From assembly GCF_022539315.1 (NCBI RefSeq), contig NC_066327.1, positions 13,308,995 through 13,372,994 of the forward strand: a stretch of DNA of 64,000 nucleotides, in the 5' to 3' direction. Within the stretch, counting starts at the first letter, position 1. Every line of letters starts with the position of its first letter. This document shows positions 1 through 10,655 of this stretch, in pieces. The translations under genes were made by a program, and so were the position numbers. Origin of the DNA: Serinus canaria (Eukaryota > Chordata > Aves > Passeriformes > Fringillidae). Below the pieces are notes generated by a model, which ran no database searches, was not told the origin of the DNA, and worked only from the letters and a program-made list of their open reading frames with translations.

Positions 1-447
1 GAAGGCAGCTGGAGTGATTGCAACTTTCAAAGAGCCTTTTTCCCAAGACGAAGTTTCAGCTGGCATAAAAGCTAGCATTTGACATCTTTCTCATATAATG
101 ATTATATTAACAAAAGTAGACCTCACTGTTGGCTGCTTTTGTAAAACAACTCCAGCACAGCTCTTCATTCTCTTAACTCCTGCGTGTGACTTGAAGTCAG
201 CTCCAGACTCCTGCTGGAATGCAAGCAGGTCAGCTCCTCTGACGCAGTTAGAGTGTTGGAAAGTGCTCCACATGGCTCCACAAAGGCTCTTTGCTATTGT
301 TAATTTCTGTTGCACTTTTAATACCCTGATGTTTGCAGCAGTCTCGTGTTTAATGTTGTCATCCCACAGGCAGGGAGAGAAGGATTGCTCAGGCATCTGC
401 CCGGAGATGCTGCTGTACAGCCAAAAAAGCCTACAGTTACTAGGATA
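1..447. other. Non-coding sequence, nothing recognised
   Basis: I see no gene, family-level repeat or RNA here. Short open frames on both strands (about 100 codons) overlap one another and show no domain or codon pattern, so they are chance. A 12-base word beginning TAGACC occurs at 117-128 and again at 535-546, on either side of the palindrome at 448-479; this is discussed as a finding. Confidence 0.6.
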
Positions 448-479
448 AAGACATCACTAATTGTAATTAGTGATGTCTT
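448..479. repeat. 32-bp perfect palindrome (15-bp arms, 2-nt spacer)
   Basis: The left arm 448-462 (AAGACATCACTAATT) is the exact reverse complement of the right arm 465-479, with only GT between them. Two further pairs could form outside after one mismatch. The centre reads TAAT-TGTA-ATTA, two facing homeodomain cores. It could be a dimeric binding site, the product of a template-switch mutation, or the core of a degraded fold-back element. The symmetry is directly visible; the function is inference. Confidence 0.9.
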
Positions 480-2859
480 CATTGTTGTTGCAAGTACTGG
501 CTTCTGCTGTTTGCTGAGGGTTACAGCAGTGAAATAGACCTCACTGACCAGAAGGGATTTGGGAGAGCCTGTGTTAAATTGTCCTGATATTTCTGGTGTC
601 CTGATGTGAGGCTGGCTTTCCTCAGACACACAAACCTGTTTGATTTCCAGGTTGTGTTACAGTTGTAATTTTCTCTAAAGTGCCCACACAGAGATTTATT
701 TGTGCTCTCCCTTTTCCTTGTGGGATGCATCCACAGTTAAACCTCACACCTTATGGGAAATCCATATCACCTCTTAAAGGGTAAAATTCCCAGTTTTTCT
801 CCAGTGTGTTGCATGCTGTGTGGTTTAAATAGCAATCCTGATTTCTTTTGTCTCTAAGAAGAGTGCAAGGGTTAGGGCAGGACTGTGTAAGGAATGAGGC
901 AATCTGTATTTTAAGCCCTTCCACTGACACAGCCTGTTGGGGTGTGTATGTGGGAGGAGGTTTCTAAATAGGAAACTTGTGATGTGAGGAATCCTAGGAG
1001 CCATGAGGATTGTGTAAATGTTTGCTCTTTAAAGCAGAAATAGTCTGCTTTCTCTACTGAGAGAAATCACTTTGCTTATGAGAGAGCACAGTTTATTAGC
1101 TGTGGTGACTGGAGATGAAGCAAAGGGAAGGGACTCATTTTGCAGAGTTAAAAAAACCAAACCCAAAGGAACATTTCTGCACTGTTCTGATTTATTTTTA
1201 TCATGTTGCCTTCATCTGGTTGCCATCATTCAGGCACAGCGGAGTAGAGGTGCAGGAAAGCACAAAAATTTTGAGCAGAGCATAAATATGAGAATGAACA
1301 TTTGTTTCATTACTGTGAACATAGCCTGGCTAGGTGAGAAAAAGCAATGTGAGCTAAGTGCTAGACGTCAGCTTTGTTATAATTTGCATTTTATCAATAA
1401 ATATTTTTGGAAATTGTTGTCCTTTAGCCCCGTATTGAAAACTACTGCTGAGACTATGTGGCTCCTGTTTCTTACTGGTATAAATTGGTGTAGCTGAATT
1501 AGAAGTGTGATTTTCCACTACTCTCGGAAGCTGCTCCAGTTGGACAGGAAAAAGTTATCTCTCTTTGTCAGACTGAATTGCAGAACTGGGCTTTGCTCCA
1601 TTTTGCATATCACTGGGACAGCTAGCAGGCCTTTAATTTGGTGGAGGAAGACATGTGAATAACCAACAGCTCCAAATTAAAGACAGGAAAATGAAAAGTT
1701 GGACATTTCTGGATAGAGAAACTGTGTATTGGTTGTACATTTTCTTTCTTTTGACGTACTCAGATCATGGCAGAATGACTTTCTGGGAGACTTTTGGTTG
1801 GACTGAAGGATGAGCTTTAATACAGGGGGACTGTGGGAGGCTGCCTTGTGTGACTGATCAAATGAAATGAGCTAGTGGTGTGTTGTGGTCTTGAAAATCC
1901 CTGATATCCAGGGCAAGCTACCTTGCTGCTGATGGCGCAAGATTCCAAACCCTTTGACAAGCAGGTGAATTTCTTTCTGGGATGGTTTGTGTAGTCTTTT
2001 CAAAATACAATTCCACATTGAAAGAGAAATATTGGTTTTGTGAAAAAAGTCTTGGTTTGTATTAAACCTAAACAGAGGTTTATTAATTAAAGCTTTCTAT
2101 TTTTTTGGTGTATGATGGATGGAAAATACAAAAGCAAAGCATCCCCTGACTGCAGAAGAGGGATGGTTCTGAGTGATTACTGAGCAAATTTGAAGAGGTG
2201 AGCGTTTTCCCCCTGAGTCTTTGCTTGTGTGGTGTACCCAGGAGCAGAAGCTCAGCTCTTCCCAGCTTTCCTTTGGTCAGGTCAGCAATTATCCTCTTAG
2301 TCCTTTCCACCCACAGGGATAAAAATCAAATTACCCACATGAGAAATTCTTCTCAGCGATTGCTAATGCTCTAAAGAGAAAAAGGCAGAGGGAACTTTAA
2401 AGGACAGCTGAACTGAGAATCTTTTAAACTTCTGTCTCGTGGTCTTTGTGAAGAATGTCATCAGTTTTTTTTGTTTCATTGAAGCTGTGGCTGTTGAAAA
2501 CTTCCAAGCTCAGCAGAATGAGGAACATAGGGGTTTTCATCCTAGAGTTCCTTAAGGAAAAAGTCAAAGAGCAGAGAATTGGGAAAGTATTTCTCATGTA
2601 GCACAAGTAATTTTGGGGGGAATTGTGGAAAGTAATGCTGGATATGGTGGTGTGAGGTATCATTGTAGACCTTGTGGCAGAGATGTTCCTCATGAAAAGG
2701 GCTTTTGGTATTTTGGTGTGATCCAAAAGAATCTGGGCTCTCCCTTTACCACCTCTGGTCAAGATTTTATCTCTTTTTAGATATGCTGTAGCTGCATATT
2801 TCTTTCTTCAGGTCAATGAGAAGTCAAATTTCAAACCATTCTTTGCCAGGCAGGTGATG
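480..2859. other. Non-coding sequence, nothing recognised
   Basis: Ordinary AT-rich sequence with stop codons in all frames. The 141-codon frame at 1072-1497 begins inside unremarkable sequence and has no recognisable domain. No CR1, LTR or SINE match is evident to me. A short stem (GTTTC/GAAAC) near 970-985 is not significant. Confidence 0.6.
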
Positions 2860-2941
2860 ATAGCTATAAATTTAAAGAAAATGATGAAATGACTGAACAA
2901 ATAGCTTTAAATTTAAAGAAAAGGATGGAATGACTGAACAA
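2860..2941. repeat. 41-bp tandem duplication, two copies
   Basis: Copy 1 is 2860-2900 and copy 2 is 2901-2941. Both start ATAGCT and end GACTGAACAA, and they differ at 3 of 41 positions by hand alignment. The copies abut exactly. The low divergence suggests a fairly recent local duplication by replication slippage or unequal crossing-over. It is a potential length polymorphism and has no visible coding role. Confidence 0.92.
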
Positions 2942-4669
2942 TTTTGTACACGGAAAAAGAGCTGGGAAAGAGGTGACAGTGGGGGGATGATGGTGAAGGT
3001 TTCCTAATCATGATATGGAAAAAAACTAATAGGGGTACTGTTCATTCTGTTTCATAAATTGAAGAATCAGAAAGCATCATATAAGAAATTTGAATTAGTT
3101 CAAAAATACAGATCAAGATTATTCCTGACACCTAATCTGCTTCTGGAAATATGTGTGGAGAATAATCTGTTAACTGAAAGTTTCTGCAGGTGAAGGATGT
3201 GGCTGTGAGAAATACACTGGTGGTTCTCATGTGGAGAGAGACAACCTCTGCTGGCTCAGGAAGCCCTGGGGCCACAAATTTTGGGATTATTTTGGAAGAG
3301 CATGGTGTTTGTATCCTGTTCTGTTTTCCCCAGGTCAAGCAGTAGATTTTTTAGTTCAGTAATTTAGGTCAGTTGATTTAAGTTCAATGAACTTCTGAAC
3401 TCATCAGTTCCAGCTGTTCATAAGGTGGTTTTATCTGTATTGTATGTTCTTGTGTGTCTTGAGAACTTTTCCTCTTTACAACAACTGATAAATATTAGGA
3501 TGACTGTTTTGGTTAATAGGCCCATTTAAATGCTGTTGTGTGCTTTTTTTTGTCTAATATGCAAGTTGGCCCTTGTCTTTCCAGCTGAAGGTACCCAGAA
3601 ATTTCAAAACTTCCTTGCTGAGGCATCATAATAGATTTCAAAGGAAAAACTGCTGGAAGAATTAGATAAAGAGCTCTGAAAACATGGAGAGAGGAAAGAG
3701 GCATTACAGTTTGTATTTGAGCTCAAGCCTTTATGTTCCATCATGGGGAGATGTTTGAAAAAAGCTGTACCAGACTCTGAAGGGTTCTTCAGCTCTGAGC
3801 TCTGGGAGCTGGGCTGCAAACTCCTTGAAACCCGAACAGATGTTTGGCTACAGAGCTTCAAAGCTTTGAAAGGCTGTTTTCCCCACATGCCTTCTTATGT
3901 GAGGAGACTTTTAAGAGCTGCTGAATAGGTTTTATTATCTCTTTTACAAAAGCAGTATCCACAAGGAAGAGGCAGGCTTGGAACAGTTGTGGGCTCAGAC
4001 GTGAGACAATAACCACGTAATGCAGCTGAAGAAAAATGGAGGGGAAACGAGGGGGAGACGTGTCAGCCTGTTCAGGACCTGTTCAGGCAGAGTTTGGAGA
4101 TGCTTCAGTAGCTCTTTCATGAAGATAAGTAAACACAAGGGAGCTGTATTGGCTTTGGCTCTGCCACATTAGGTAGAAGAATTCCTAATGTTGGGAAGAA
4201 CACAGATGAGTAACAGCCCAGATGTTCCTCCTGTTGCTTTATGTGCATTTGGAAATGAACAGACAGTGATGAGTGTTACTTGAGAACCCCCAGAGATTGG
4301 AATGGGTAAAAATGGCAGGAAAAGGCAATAAATGGGGCTTATCCCATATCCTTTCAGCCCCTTCCCACACTCATATCTGGGTGGGTGTTGGAGGCTGTGC
4401 TGGGCTGGTGCTGCACGAATGCCCAGGAAAATAAAACCTCTGTTGTAAGAATTTATCAAAGTTTAAAAAGTTAAGACAAATGCAAACATCTAGAAATAAG
4501 GGAGTGAGACGTGAGAAATGAGATCCAATTCAGTTGAATTACAGTGTTTCCAACCTGGAAGTCTGGGGTGCTTTTCAATGCCTACCATCTGTTACTAGAA
4601 CAAGAAAAAATCGTGCAGTTATGTTATCATAGAGTAATTAACAGTTCTGATTTTGTTTTAATAGTTTCT
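2942..4669. other. Non-coding sequence, nothing recognised
   Basis: No gene or family-level repeat recognised. Several frames of 60-96 codons (for example 3604-3888 and 4169-4459, minus strand) overlap other frames and contain no motif. A 15-base inverted repeat (AAGTTCA-A-TGAACTT) occurs near 3389-3403, too short to interpret. Confidence 0.55.
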
Positions 4670-4684
4670 GGGGGGGTGGGTGGG
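4670..4684 (+). other. G-quadruplex-forming motif
   Basis: A run of seven G, then T, GGG, T, GGG. This gives four G-triplets with one-base loops, which is the most stable canonical G-quadruplex arrangement. It stands out because the surrounding several hundred bases are AT-rich. Whether it folds or matters in vivo is not shown by the sequence. Confidence 0.8.
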
Positions 4685-5734
4685 AATATAAAAATTTCAA
4701 AATTTAGGTGGTTCTCTTATTAGGACTTTGTATTTTTCTGTAGCCAGGAGCAGACCAAATCATTTTAGGAGGGCATCATGCATGAATTCCCTTACTGTTC
4801 CTTGTTGCAATTTGCAGTATTTGTTCTTCTCTGTTTAGACTTTTGTTTTCCTTAAGGCATCGTAGTGAGTTGGGAGTGGGGGAAAAAATGAAACATTTTT
4901 ATCATGATGATTTTTCAGCTTAAAGATCTGAACCAATAATATTTATTTATTTTTTCCCCAAAAGAGAATGCAGCCCTTAACCACACAACTGCCAGAAACA
5001 ATGGCCCAATTTTTAAACTATCTAAGGCAGGATGGAGTTCATTTGTAAGGTCAAGATCTACTTATAAGTAATGGCACTTCCCGTGGGGAAAAACACTAAC
5101 CCAATTTGTGAAAGTTATTTTATTTGATGGTCAAATAAACTCGATAGCACATCAGGAATAGGGTTCCTGGCTGTGATGTGACACACAGAGCAGCATTTAG
5201 GCAGAAGGCTTTGTTTTTCCTATGAATGTATTGATGGATTTTCATGTGGATGTTTGACTTTTGAAATCATAGCTTTGGTATTCTGATAGACAAATGAAAA
5301 CTGTAGGATAAAGGAACAAAGCTAAACCAGCTCCAAAAATATAGGAAACATGGCAGCAGGAGGGTCCACTCAGGGAAGATTACAAAGCTTCACATTGCCA
5401 GAGCCTCTTTAGCAGCTCCTTCGTGTTGTGGGTTTGGCAGGAGGAGGATGACAGGGCTGCCAACCTGCCTAATGATCTTCATCTAACATTTACCTTATTG
5501 AAAGGGGAATAATTCTGTTAAATTAACATCCTAGCATATTTGCTGTCCAGCCAGTTGATGAATTAAACAGCCTGAACAAAACGTTTCACGACTCGTTTAT
5601 CCATAAAAAACGCTGAGTTTTCCACACGAAAGGGAGTGGCTTTTCAACAGCTGTCTGCTGCAATGCCTGTACCCCTTATGTGCAAAAATAGACGTGTTGA
5701 TGTGTAAAGAGAAGGTGTTTGTGAGGCTCTGGGA
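4685..5734. other. Non-coding sequence, nothing recognised
   Basis: AT-rich DNA with short T and A runs. No gene, RNA or recognisable mobile element. It leads into the CpG-rich patch that begins near 5735. Confidence 0.55.
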
Positions 5735-6010
5735 GGTGGGAGAGCACGCAGACAGACCCTGCTCTTGGAGCCCTCCAGCTCCGGTGCTTTGCCGCCTGGC
5801 GAGCGCGTCCTGCTCGGAGGAAGCGCAGACTGTTAATGACAGCCCACGAGCCTGTGACACTGGATCACTCCATCCATCAAAGCTGGCACCCCGTGCCAGC
5901 CCAGCCAGCTGTCCTCCTCCATCAGTGTCCGAGAGTGCCGCGCCGACGGCCGCAGGTGCCAGCTGCCAGCCTCGAATAACCGCGGGCCTGCCCCAGGACT
6001 GAGCGGAGTT
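5735..6010. promoter_or_regulatory. Small CpG-rich island, candidate promoter or enhancer
   Basis: About 280 bp of clearly GC-rich sequence with roughly 20 CpG dinucleotides by hand count, concentrated at 5780-5825 and 5930-5990 (the latter includes CCGCGGG and GCCGACGGCCGC). The rest of the window has almost no CpG clusters. In birds such islands usually mark promoters or alternative first exons, but this one is short. The 226-codon minus-strand frame (5597-6277) and 102-codon plus-strand frame (5694-6002) exist mainly because high GC lowers stop-codon frequency; neither has a recognisable domain. A decayed GC-rich repeat is an alternative. Confidence 0.55.
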
Positions 6011-6317
6011 AGGAACCTGCTCAGATGGAGTCTGTCCTGACAGTCCCTTTTGAGTTTGTTTGGAAGAAGGAGAATAAACAAATTGCAGACTAGTAGACAA
6101 AGCAGCACAAGAAATCCAAGCCCAGGGCTTTACACTCCCCAGTTGTGTGACACCACCGTAAGTGCCTGTGGCAGCAGGAGATGTTGCCGAGGGTGCAGTT
6201 GACTTTTCCTGCCTGGTTTGACCAAACTTGGATCCACCAACCCACTGAGAATTTATTTGGTGTGCCAAAGAGGACATGAAGACTCAGTTTTGTGAGTAAA
6301 TATATTATAAAGATGCT
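6011..6317. other. Non-coding link between CpG island and TAAT cluster
   Basis: GC falls quickly back to the window's background. No TATA box at a convincing distance, no clear splice donor and no repeat is evident. Confidence 0.5.
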
Positions 6318-6412
6318 CATTAGAATTGAATTAGAATTTGGATTAATTACTTAATTATTTATATATACTTGCATACCTAATTATATCAATCCTAATAGCA
6401 ATTAGAGTTTCA
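6318..6412. promoter_or_regulatory. Dense cluster of homeodomain-type TAAT cores
   Basis: About ten TAAT/ATTA cores lie within 95 bp, including TTAATTA-type double cores and a CAATTAG site near 6399-6405. Such clusters are typical of developmental enhancers bound by homeodomain proteins, but AT-rich DNA also produces them by chance. The position some 300 bp from the only sizeable CpG island makes it more interesting. Regulatory function is inference. Confidence 0.35.
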
Positions 6413-8719
6413 ATGTGCAGCTGTGGAGAGTGTGGCTGTGAGCCCTTAGCTGAGGTTTGATTGCTGCTGCACACCTGAAAAGTCCCCATGTGTGACAGGC
6501 TGATCAAAACAGGGTGAGCAAGTAATTCAGGTGTTTTTTAGATCCATGGGCAGGGATGCTTCTGCATCCTTAAGCCTTGAGGAGTCCAAGATTTTGAGCA
6601 TATCAGGCTGGGGAGCCTGTAGGTATAAGAGGCTTATATGGGCAGTCAGGCTTTTACAACGGAAATGGGTATTTCAAGGCAAAAAAAATTCTATTGCTGC
6701 TGCAGCCCCCAGACTGATACACAGTCAGCAATTTCAGCTGTTTTCACAAAGTTAGGCCGCTGCTCTTCTGGATTCCAGTGGTTCCAAGTGCAGCAGTTTG
6801 CCCTTGTACATCTATATTAAGTTTTTTTCCCTCCTATTATCATCACCAGATCCTTGTCCTGGCTTGATGTTTTCTAGGCTCCTCATTCCTATTCTCCAGC
6901 ATGTATGAATTTTCTATTATTTCCTTGCTGAATGCAATCACTTGCAATTTCCCAGGTTCAAAAAAAAGAAGTTCCTTTGAAAAAAAAAAAAGTAATGGAA
7001 CATCCTCAAGTTGAAATGGGCCCTGAGCACAGCTGATGGCTTGGGGACTTTAATTTACTAAACGTCAGTGGTTTGATGGCAATTCAACATGACTGGTGAT
7101 TGCCTGCATCGTGTTACTGCTCTGGCTGAAAAGGCTGTTTACTTTTGGAAGACAGAAAGCTCAGCTGAGCAACACAAAGAGCAATCTCCTGTGACCTGCT
7201 AATAATTTTTTTTCCCCCAAAGATTCCCCAATTGCTGAGGAGCACAAACCCCTGGAGAAAAAATTCACTTTGCGCATATGCTTGTTTGTATATCTGTTAC
7301 AAGAGGTCAACCCAGAAAAATGGTGTTTGTGAAAGAACACTTTGTATCGGGAGTTTTCTTTGCTGCAAAGTCATCCTTAATTTGGCCAGTGCAAGACTTT
7401 TCCTTTTCAAGAGATTTCTCTTACATTTATCATCCCAGCTTGACACAGCGCTGAAATATTTCTCTGTATTTCTGATGTTTGTTGTGCTACTTCTTAGAGC
7501 TGTGAGTGGCCCAGTGCACGTTGGAGAGCGATGGTTCAAAATGAAAAAAAACTCCATCTGGTTCTCATTAATTTGCTGAAATGATCAGAACCTTTCATAA
7601 GAGAGACTCTGCTGCCTGTAGGGAAGATAGTGGCAGGGGCTCTTCATTTGTGCAAGTGGATGCAAACTCACCTGCCTAAGAATGATCTCGTTTCTAAAAA
7701 TGAATTTGGGGTCCAAGGTCCTTAGATAACATCAGGCTTGATGGACTTTCATCCATAAACTCCATTTCAGGCAGTGGTGTGTTCTCTTCCTCACACTGCC
7801 AGGCAGGTGATTATGGAGGGAGTTTTTTTTTTGTTAAAAAGACAGCTAAGCTCTTGCTTACTATTTAAAGAAAAAAGTTAAGAGTTTAGAAAAAAGATTT
7901 TTAGAAGTGCATATGTGCAAGTAGAGCAGCTGAAGCTGAGACACACATCCACTGTCTTTGGGTCAGCAGCCCATGAATGGCAGGTTCAGGAGCTTCACAC
8001 AAATTTCTGTATTTCTGGTGTGCTGCTTTCCTTTTAACATTTGGCCTTCAGGCCTTTTCTTTTGGGCTTTTGCGTGCGCAGAACAGAATTTGTTGGAATA
8101 CTGGTGTGTGTACTCCAAGCTTCTCCAGCCTTCCATGGCCCATCAGTGCTAGACAGGACTCACATCCACTCCCTGCTGCTGCTGGGAAATCTATCAATGA
8201 CCAGCCTGCTAAGGATGATTTTATAGGTTCTGCAGCTGATTTGTTTAAAATCAGATTACTGTCACATTTAGAAACATTTAGCACCACTGGACTAATGAGG
8301 AATAATAATTTAAAGAGGCTGACTAAATTTAATCAGTTTGTGGGAGATGAGACTTAATCAGACATAGGAGGTTGAGGAGGCTGATAGAACTGATGAATTT
8401 GAATAGATAATGCAGACCCAGCCTGAACATTTTTTGTCCATGGTTGGTTTATAATAGTAAAGTGTTTGCAAAAGTTATCAAACAATCAATAGGTATAAAG
8501 TCCTTTGTGTGAAGAAGCTTGCAGTGGGGAGAGAAAATTGCCTGAATTGAAATTGGAAAGTAGGCATTGAAGGAGTTTTCTTTCAATATGGGAATTCTAA
8601 GAGTTAATTTTCAGTATTTTTTGTAATATGTAAGAAAAGAGAATTGGGAAATACCTTGAAGAAAAATACCCCTGTGAGCTGTATCCTGCTCAGGTCCTGG
8701 GTGGCTGCTCTTGGTGCAG
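6413..8719. other. Non-coding sequence, nothing recognised
   Basis: No recognisable gene or repeat family. It contains short A runs (near 6960-6992) and T runs (near 7206 and 7826). Frames of up to 126 codons (7977-8357) overlap on both strands and lack domains. Confidence 0.55.
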
Positions 8720-8840
8720 ACCTGCACTTACTGGAGAGCCCTGGCACATGTTTTAACTTCCCTGACCTTTGGTTCTCCATCTGTAAAATTCATGTGCTCA
8801 ACCTTTCCTACTCTGTTTTGTCTATTTTATGTGTTGTAGC
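8720..8840 (+). mobile_element. MIR-like CORE-SINE fragment
   Basis: The order of short matches follows the MIR consensus I remember: a CACTTACT block near 8727, TTTTAACTTC near 8751, then CCATCTGTAAAAT near 8778-8790, the hallmark of the MIR core, followed by a diverged ACCTTTCCTACTC segment. Divergence is high, as expected for a Mesozoic SINE. The identification rests on memory of the family. Confidence 0.5.
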
Positions 8841-9352
8841 TAGAGAAGTGTTGACTTTATAAAGAAAGGTTGGCTGAGGTAGATGCTGTGAAATGTGTGC
8901 TACAGCAATCTCTGCCTTTCTGTTACCAATCTTCCACCTTTATCTTACCCTCAGCCCAAAAACATAGATGCCTCCTTCTCAGTCCCCCCTTTTAATCAAA
9001 GTCAAGGACAGGTGCAACATTAAGATCAGAGCTTGTGTGACAAGCAATCTCTGTGGTGCTTTATATATTTGGGTTGCTTTAAGTGAGCAAAAAGTAATAA
9101 CTGTATCAGCTCATAATTTGAAATGCATGCTTGTGTAGCAGGAGCCTGACCCATCCTATAATGTTTTCAGTGGAGAAAAATTCTGCCTATGCTTTCTTCA
9201 GCAAAGGCAGCAATTGTAAATATTTTTTAGCTTCTACTGAATTAATTGTGAGAGGTCCTGCTCTCTGCCCACCTCCTTCTGGCAGCACTGGCAGGGCTTT
9301 GCTAGGCTTTGGAGGAAGTTTGGTCTCATACCTCTCCTTCAAGAGAAGTATA
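8841..9352. other. Non-coding sequence, nothing recognised
   Basis: Sequence between the MIR-like fragment and the first CR1. I see no gene, RNA or further repeat. Confidence 0.5.
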
Positions 9353-9520
9353 AAATCATAGAATGGTTTGGGTTGGAAGGGACCTTAAAGGTCATCAAGT
9401 TCCAGTTCCAACCCCTTTCCATGAGCAGAGGCACCTTCCACTGGACCAGGTCTCCCAGAGCTCCATCCTGGCCTTCAACACCTCCAGGGGTGGGGCAGCC
9501 ACAACATCTCTGGGCAAAGA
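9353..9520 (-). mobile_element. CR1 LINE 3' end, minus strand
   Basis: Begins with ATCATAGAATGGTTTGGG and continues through GTTGGAAGGGACCTTAAAGG, which is the reverse complement of the avian CR1 3' terminus. It runs on through recognisable downstream blocks (GCACCTTCCACTGGACCAGG and CACCTCCAGGGGTGGGGCAG) and stops near CTCTGGGCAA. Only the last ~170 bp of the element is present, the usual 5'-truncated state produced by target-primed reverse transcription. No coding capacity. Confidence 0.93.
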
Positions 9521-10370
9521 GAAGAAATGTGACAACAATAGGACCAAATCCTGAGAGGTATTTTTAAAACATTCAGAATTTGGAGTGCCTGAGATTTTTT
9601 TTGCTCCCAGTAAAAACCCTCTTTCAGCTTAAGAAAGAGGTGGGGAAATAGAAGGTAACTCCATTCTCCTGCCTTGGTCAGGTCAGGTCCTTCAGGCTGC
9701 TGGAAGAAGGATAAACTCTGTTAACTGTTGACATCAAGGTCCTCTATAAAAGACAAATATGCCACAGGATTGTGGTGAGGAGAATTGGATTGGGATAGAG
9801 ATTTTTAATCAGCATCAGGCCTGACAATGAACTAACACCACAACCAGCTGAATGATGGAGAGTCCTGAAATGGTGGAATATTCAGTAAATTCTGTATTTT
9901 GTGTGATGCTGTAGCAGTTGCTGAAGCTGTGGCTTTGCTCTTTTATTCTCAACCAAGATCAGAAATGCCTTGTTCTGTTTTGGGTTTTGATATGCTTTTG
10001 TCATAGTGCTCAGAAATGATGGGGCTGCATGGTGACTTTCTTTAAATCACTGTGCTTGTGTGAGAGGGTTGGTTGCTAAAAGCCTCATGAGTTACAGAAT
10101 ATTTTTTTTTGTTGTTACTGCATCGGTAATGGGAAGCTCTACTTGAAATTAAATCTTTATTGTGCCATACATTGTTAAAGGCTGTTCTTCTTTCACATTT
10201 CAGTCCAAGGTGACCATGATCATTGTGAATCATGAGGGAAGGTGTGGTATCCCTGCCTTCTACCTGCAGATTTGAGATGCAGAGGGGTCTGTGATCAGCT
10301 TAAGGCCACTGAGGCATTTGCAGTAAAATCAAACTTAGCTTAGCTTTAGCCAGCAAAAAGCTGCCTGGTC
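9521..10370. other. Non-coding spacer between inverted CR1 copies
   Basis: About 1 kb separates the minus-strand CR1 (9353-9520) and the plus-strand CR1 (10535-10655). Apart from the T-tract at 10371-10386, nothing in it is recognised. Confidence 0.5.
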
Positions 10371-10386
10371 TTTTTTTTTTTTTTTT
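10371..10386. repeat. Poly-T tract (16 T)
   Basis: A run of 16 T residues followed by ATTTAG. It might be the relic of a minus-strand poly(A) tail, but the sequence to its right shows no recognisable retrocopy, so a simple mononucleotide repeat is the safer reading. Confidence 0.9.
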
Positions 10387-10534
10387 ATTTAGTATTCCCA
10401 CTGTAAATGTTGAACATAAAGGCACCTGCATGCAGTGGAATTCCTTTATCTTTGACTTCTGTCTTAGGATATAATGAAATGTTCACTAGACAGGGTGGTT
10501 TTTCTCCACCGACTCCATAAGGAGCCTCAGTGAT

Positions 10535-10655
10535 CACTTTGGGTGGAGCTCTGAGAAACCTGGTCTGGAGGAAGGTGACCCTGTGCATGGCAGGGGGGTC
10601 AGAACTAAATATCTTTAAGGTCCCTTCCAAGCCAGGGCATTCTGTGGTTCTGTGA
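10535..10655 (+). mobile_element. CR1 LINE 3' end, plus strand
   Basis: Reads in the sense direction of avian CR1: TGGAGCTCTGAGAAACCTGG, then GCATGGCAGGGGGGTCAGAA, then ATCTTTAAGGTCCCTTCCAA, ending in a diverged ATTCTGTGGTTCTGTGAC terminus. About 120 bp, strongly 5'-truncated and non-coding. It is more diverged than a young CR1. It is opposite in orientation to the copy 1 kb upstream. Confidence 0.92.

Noticed and set aside
5597..6277. 226-codon open frame on the minus strand
   Set aside because: It spans the CpG-rich patch where stop codons are rarer, has no recognisable domain, and is matched by overlapping frames on both strands.
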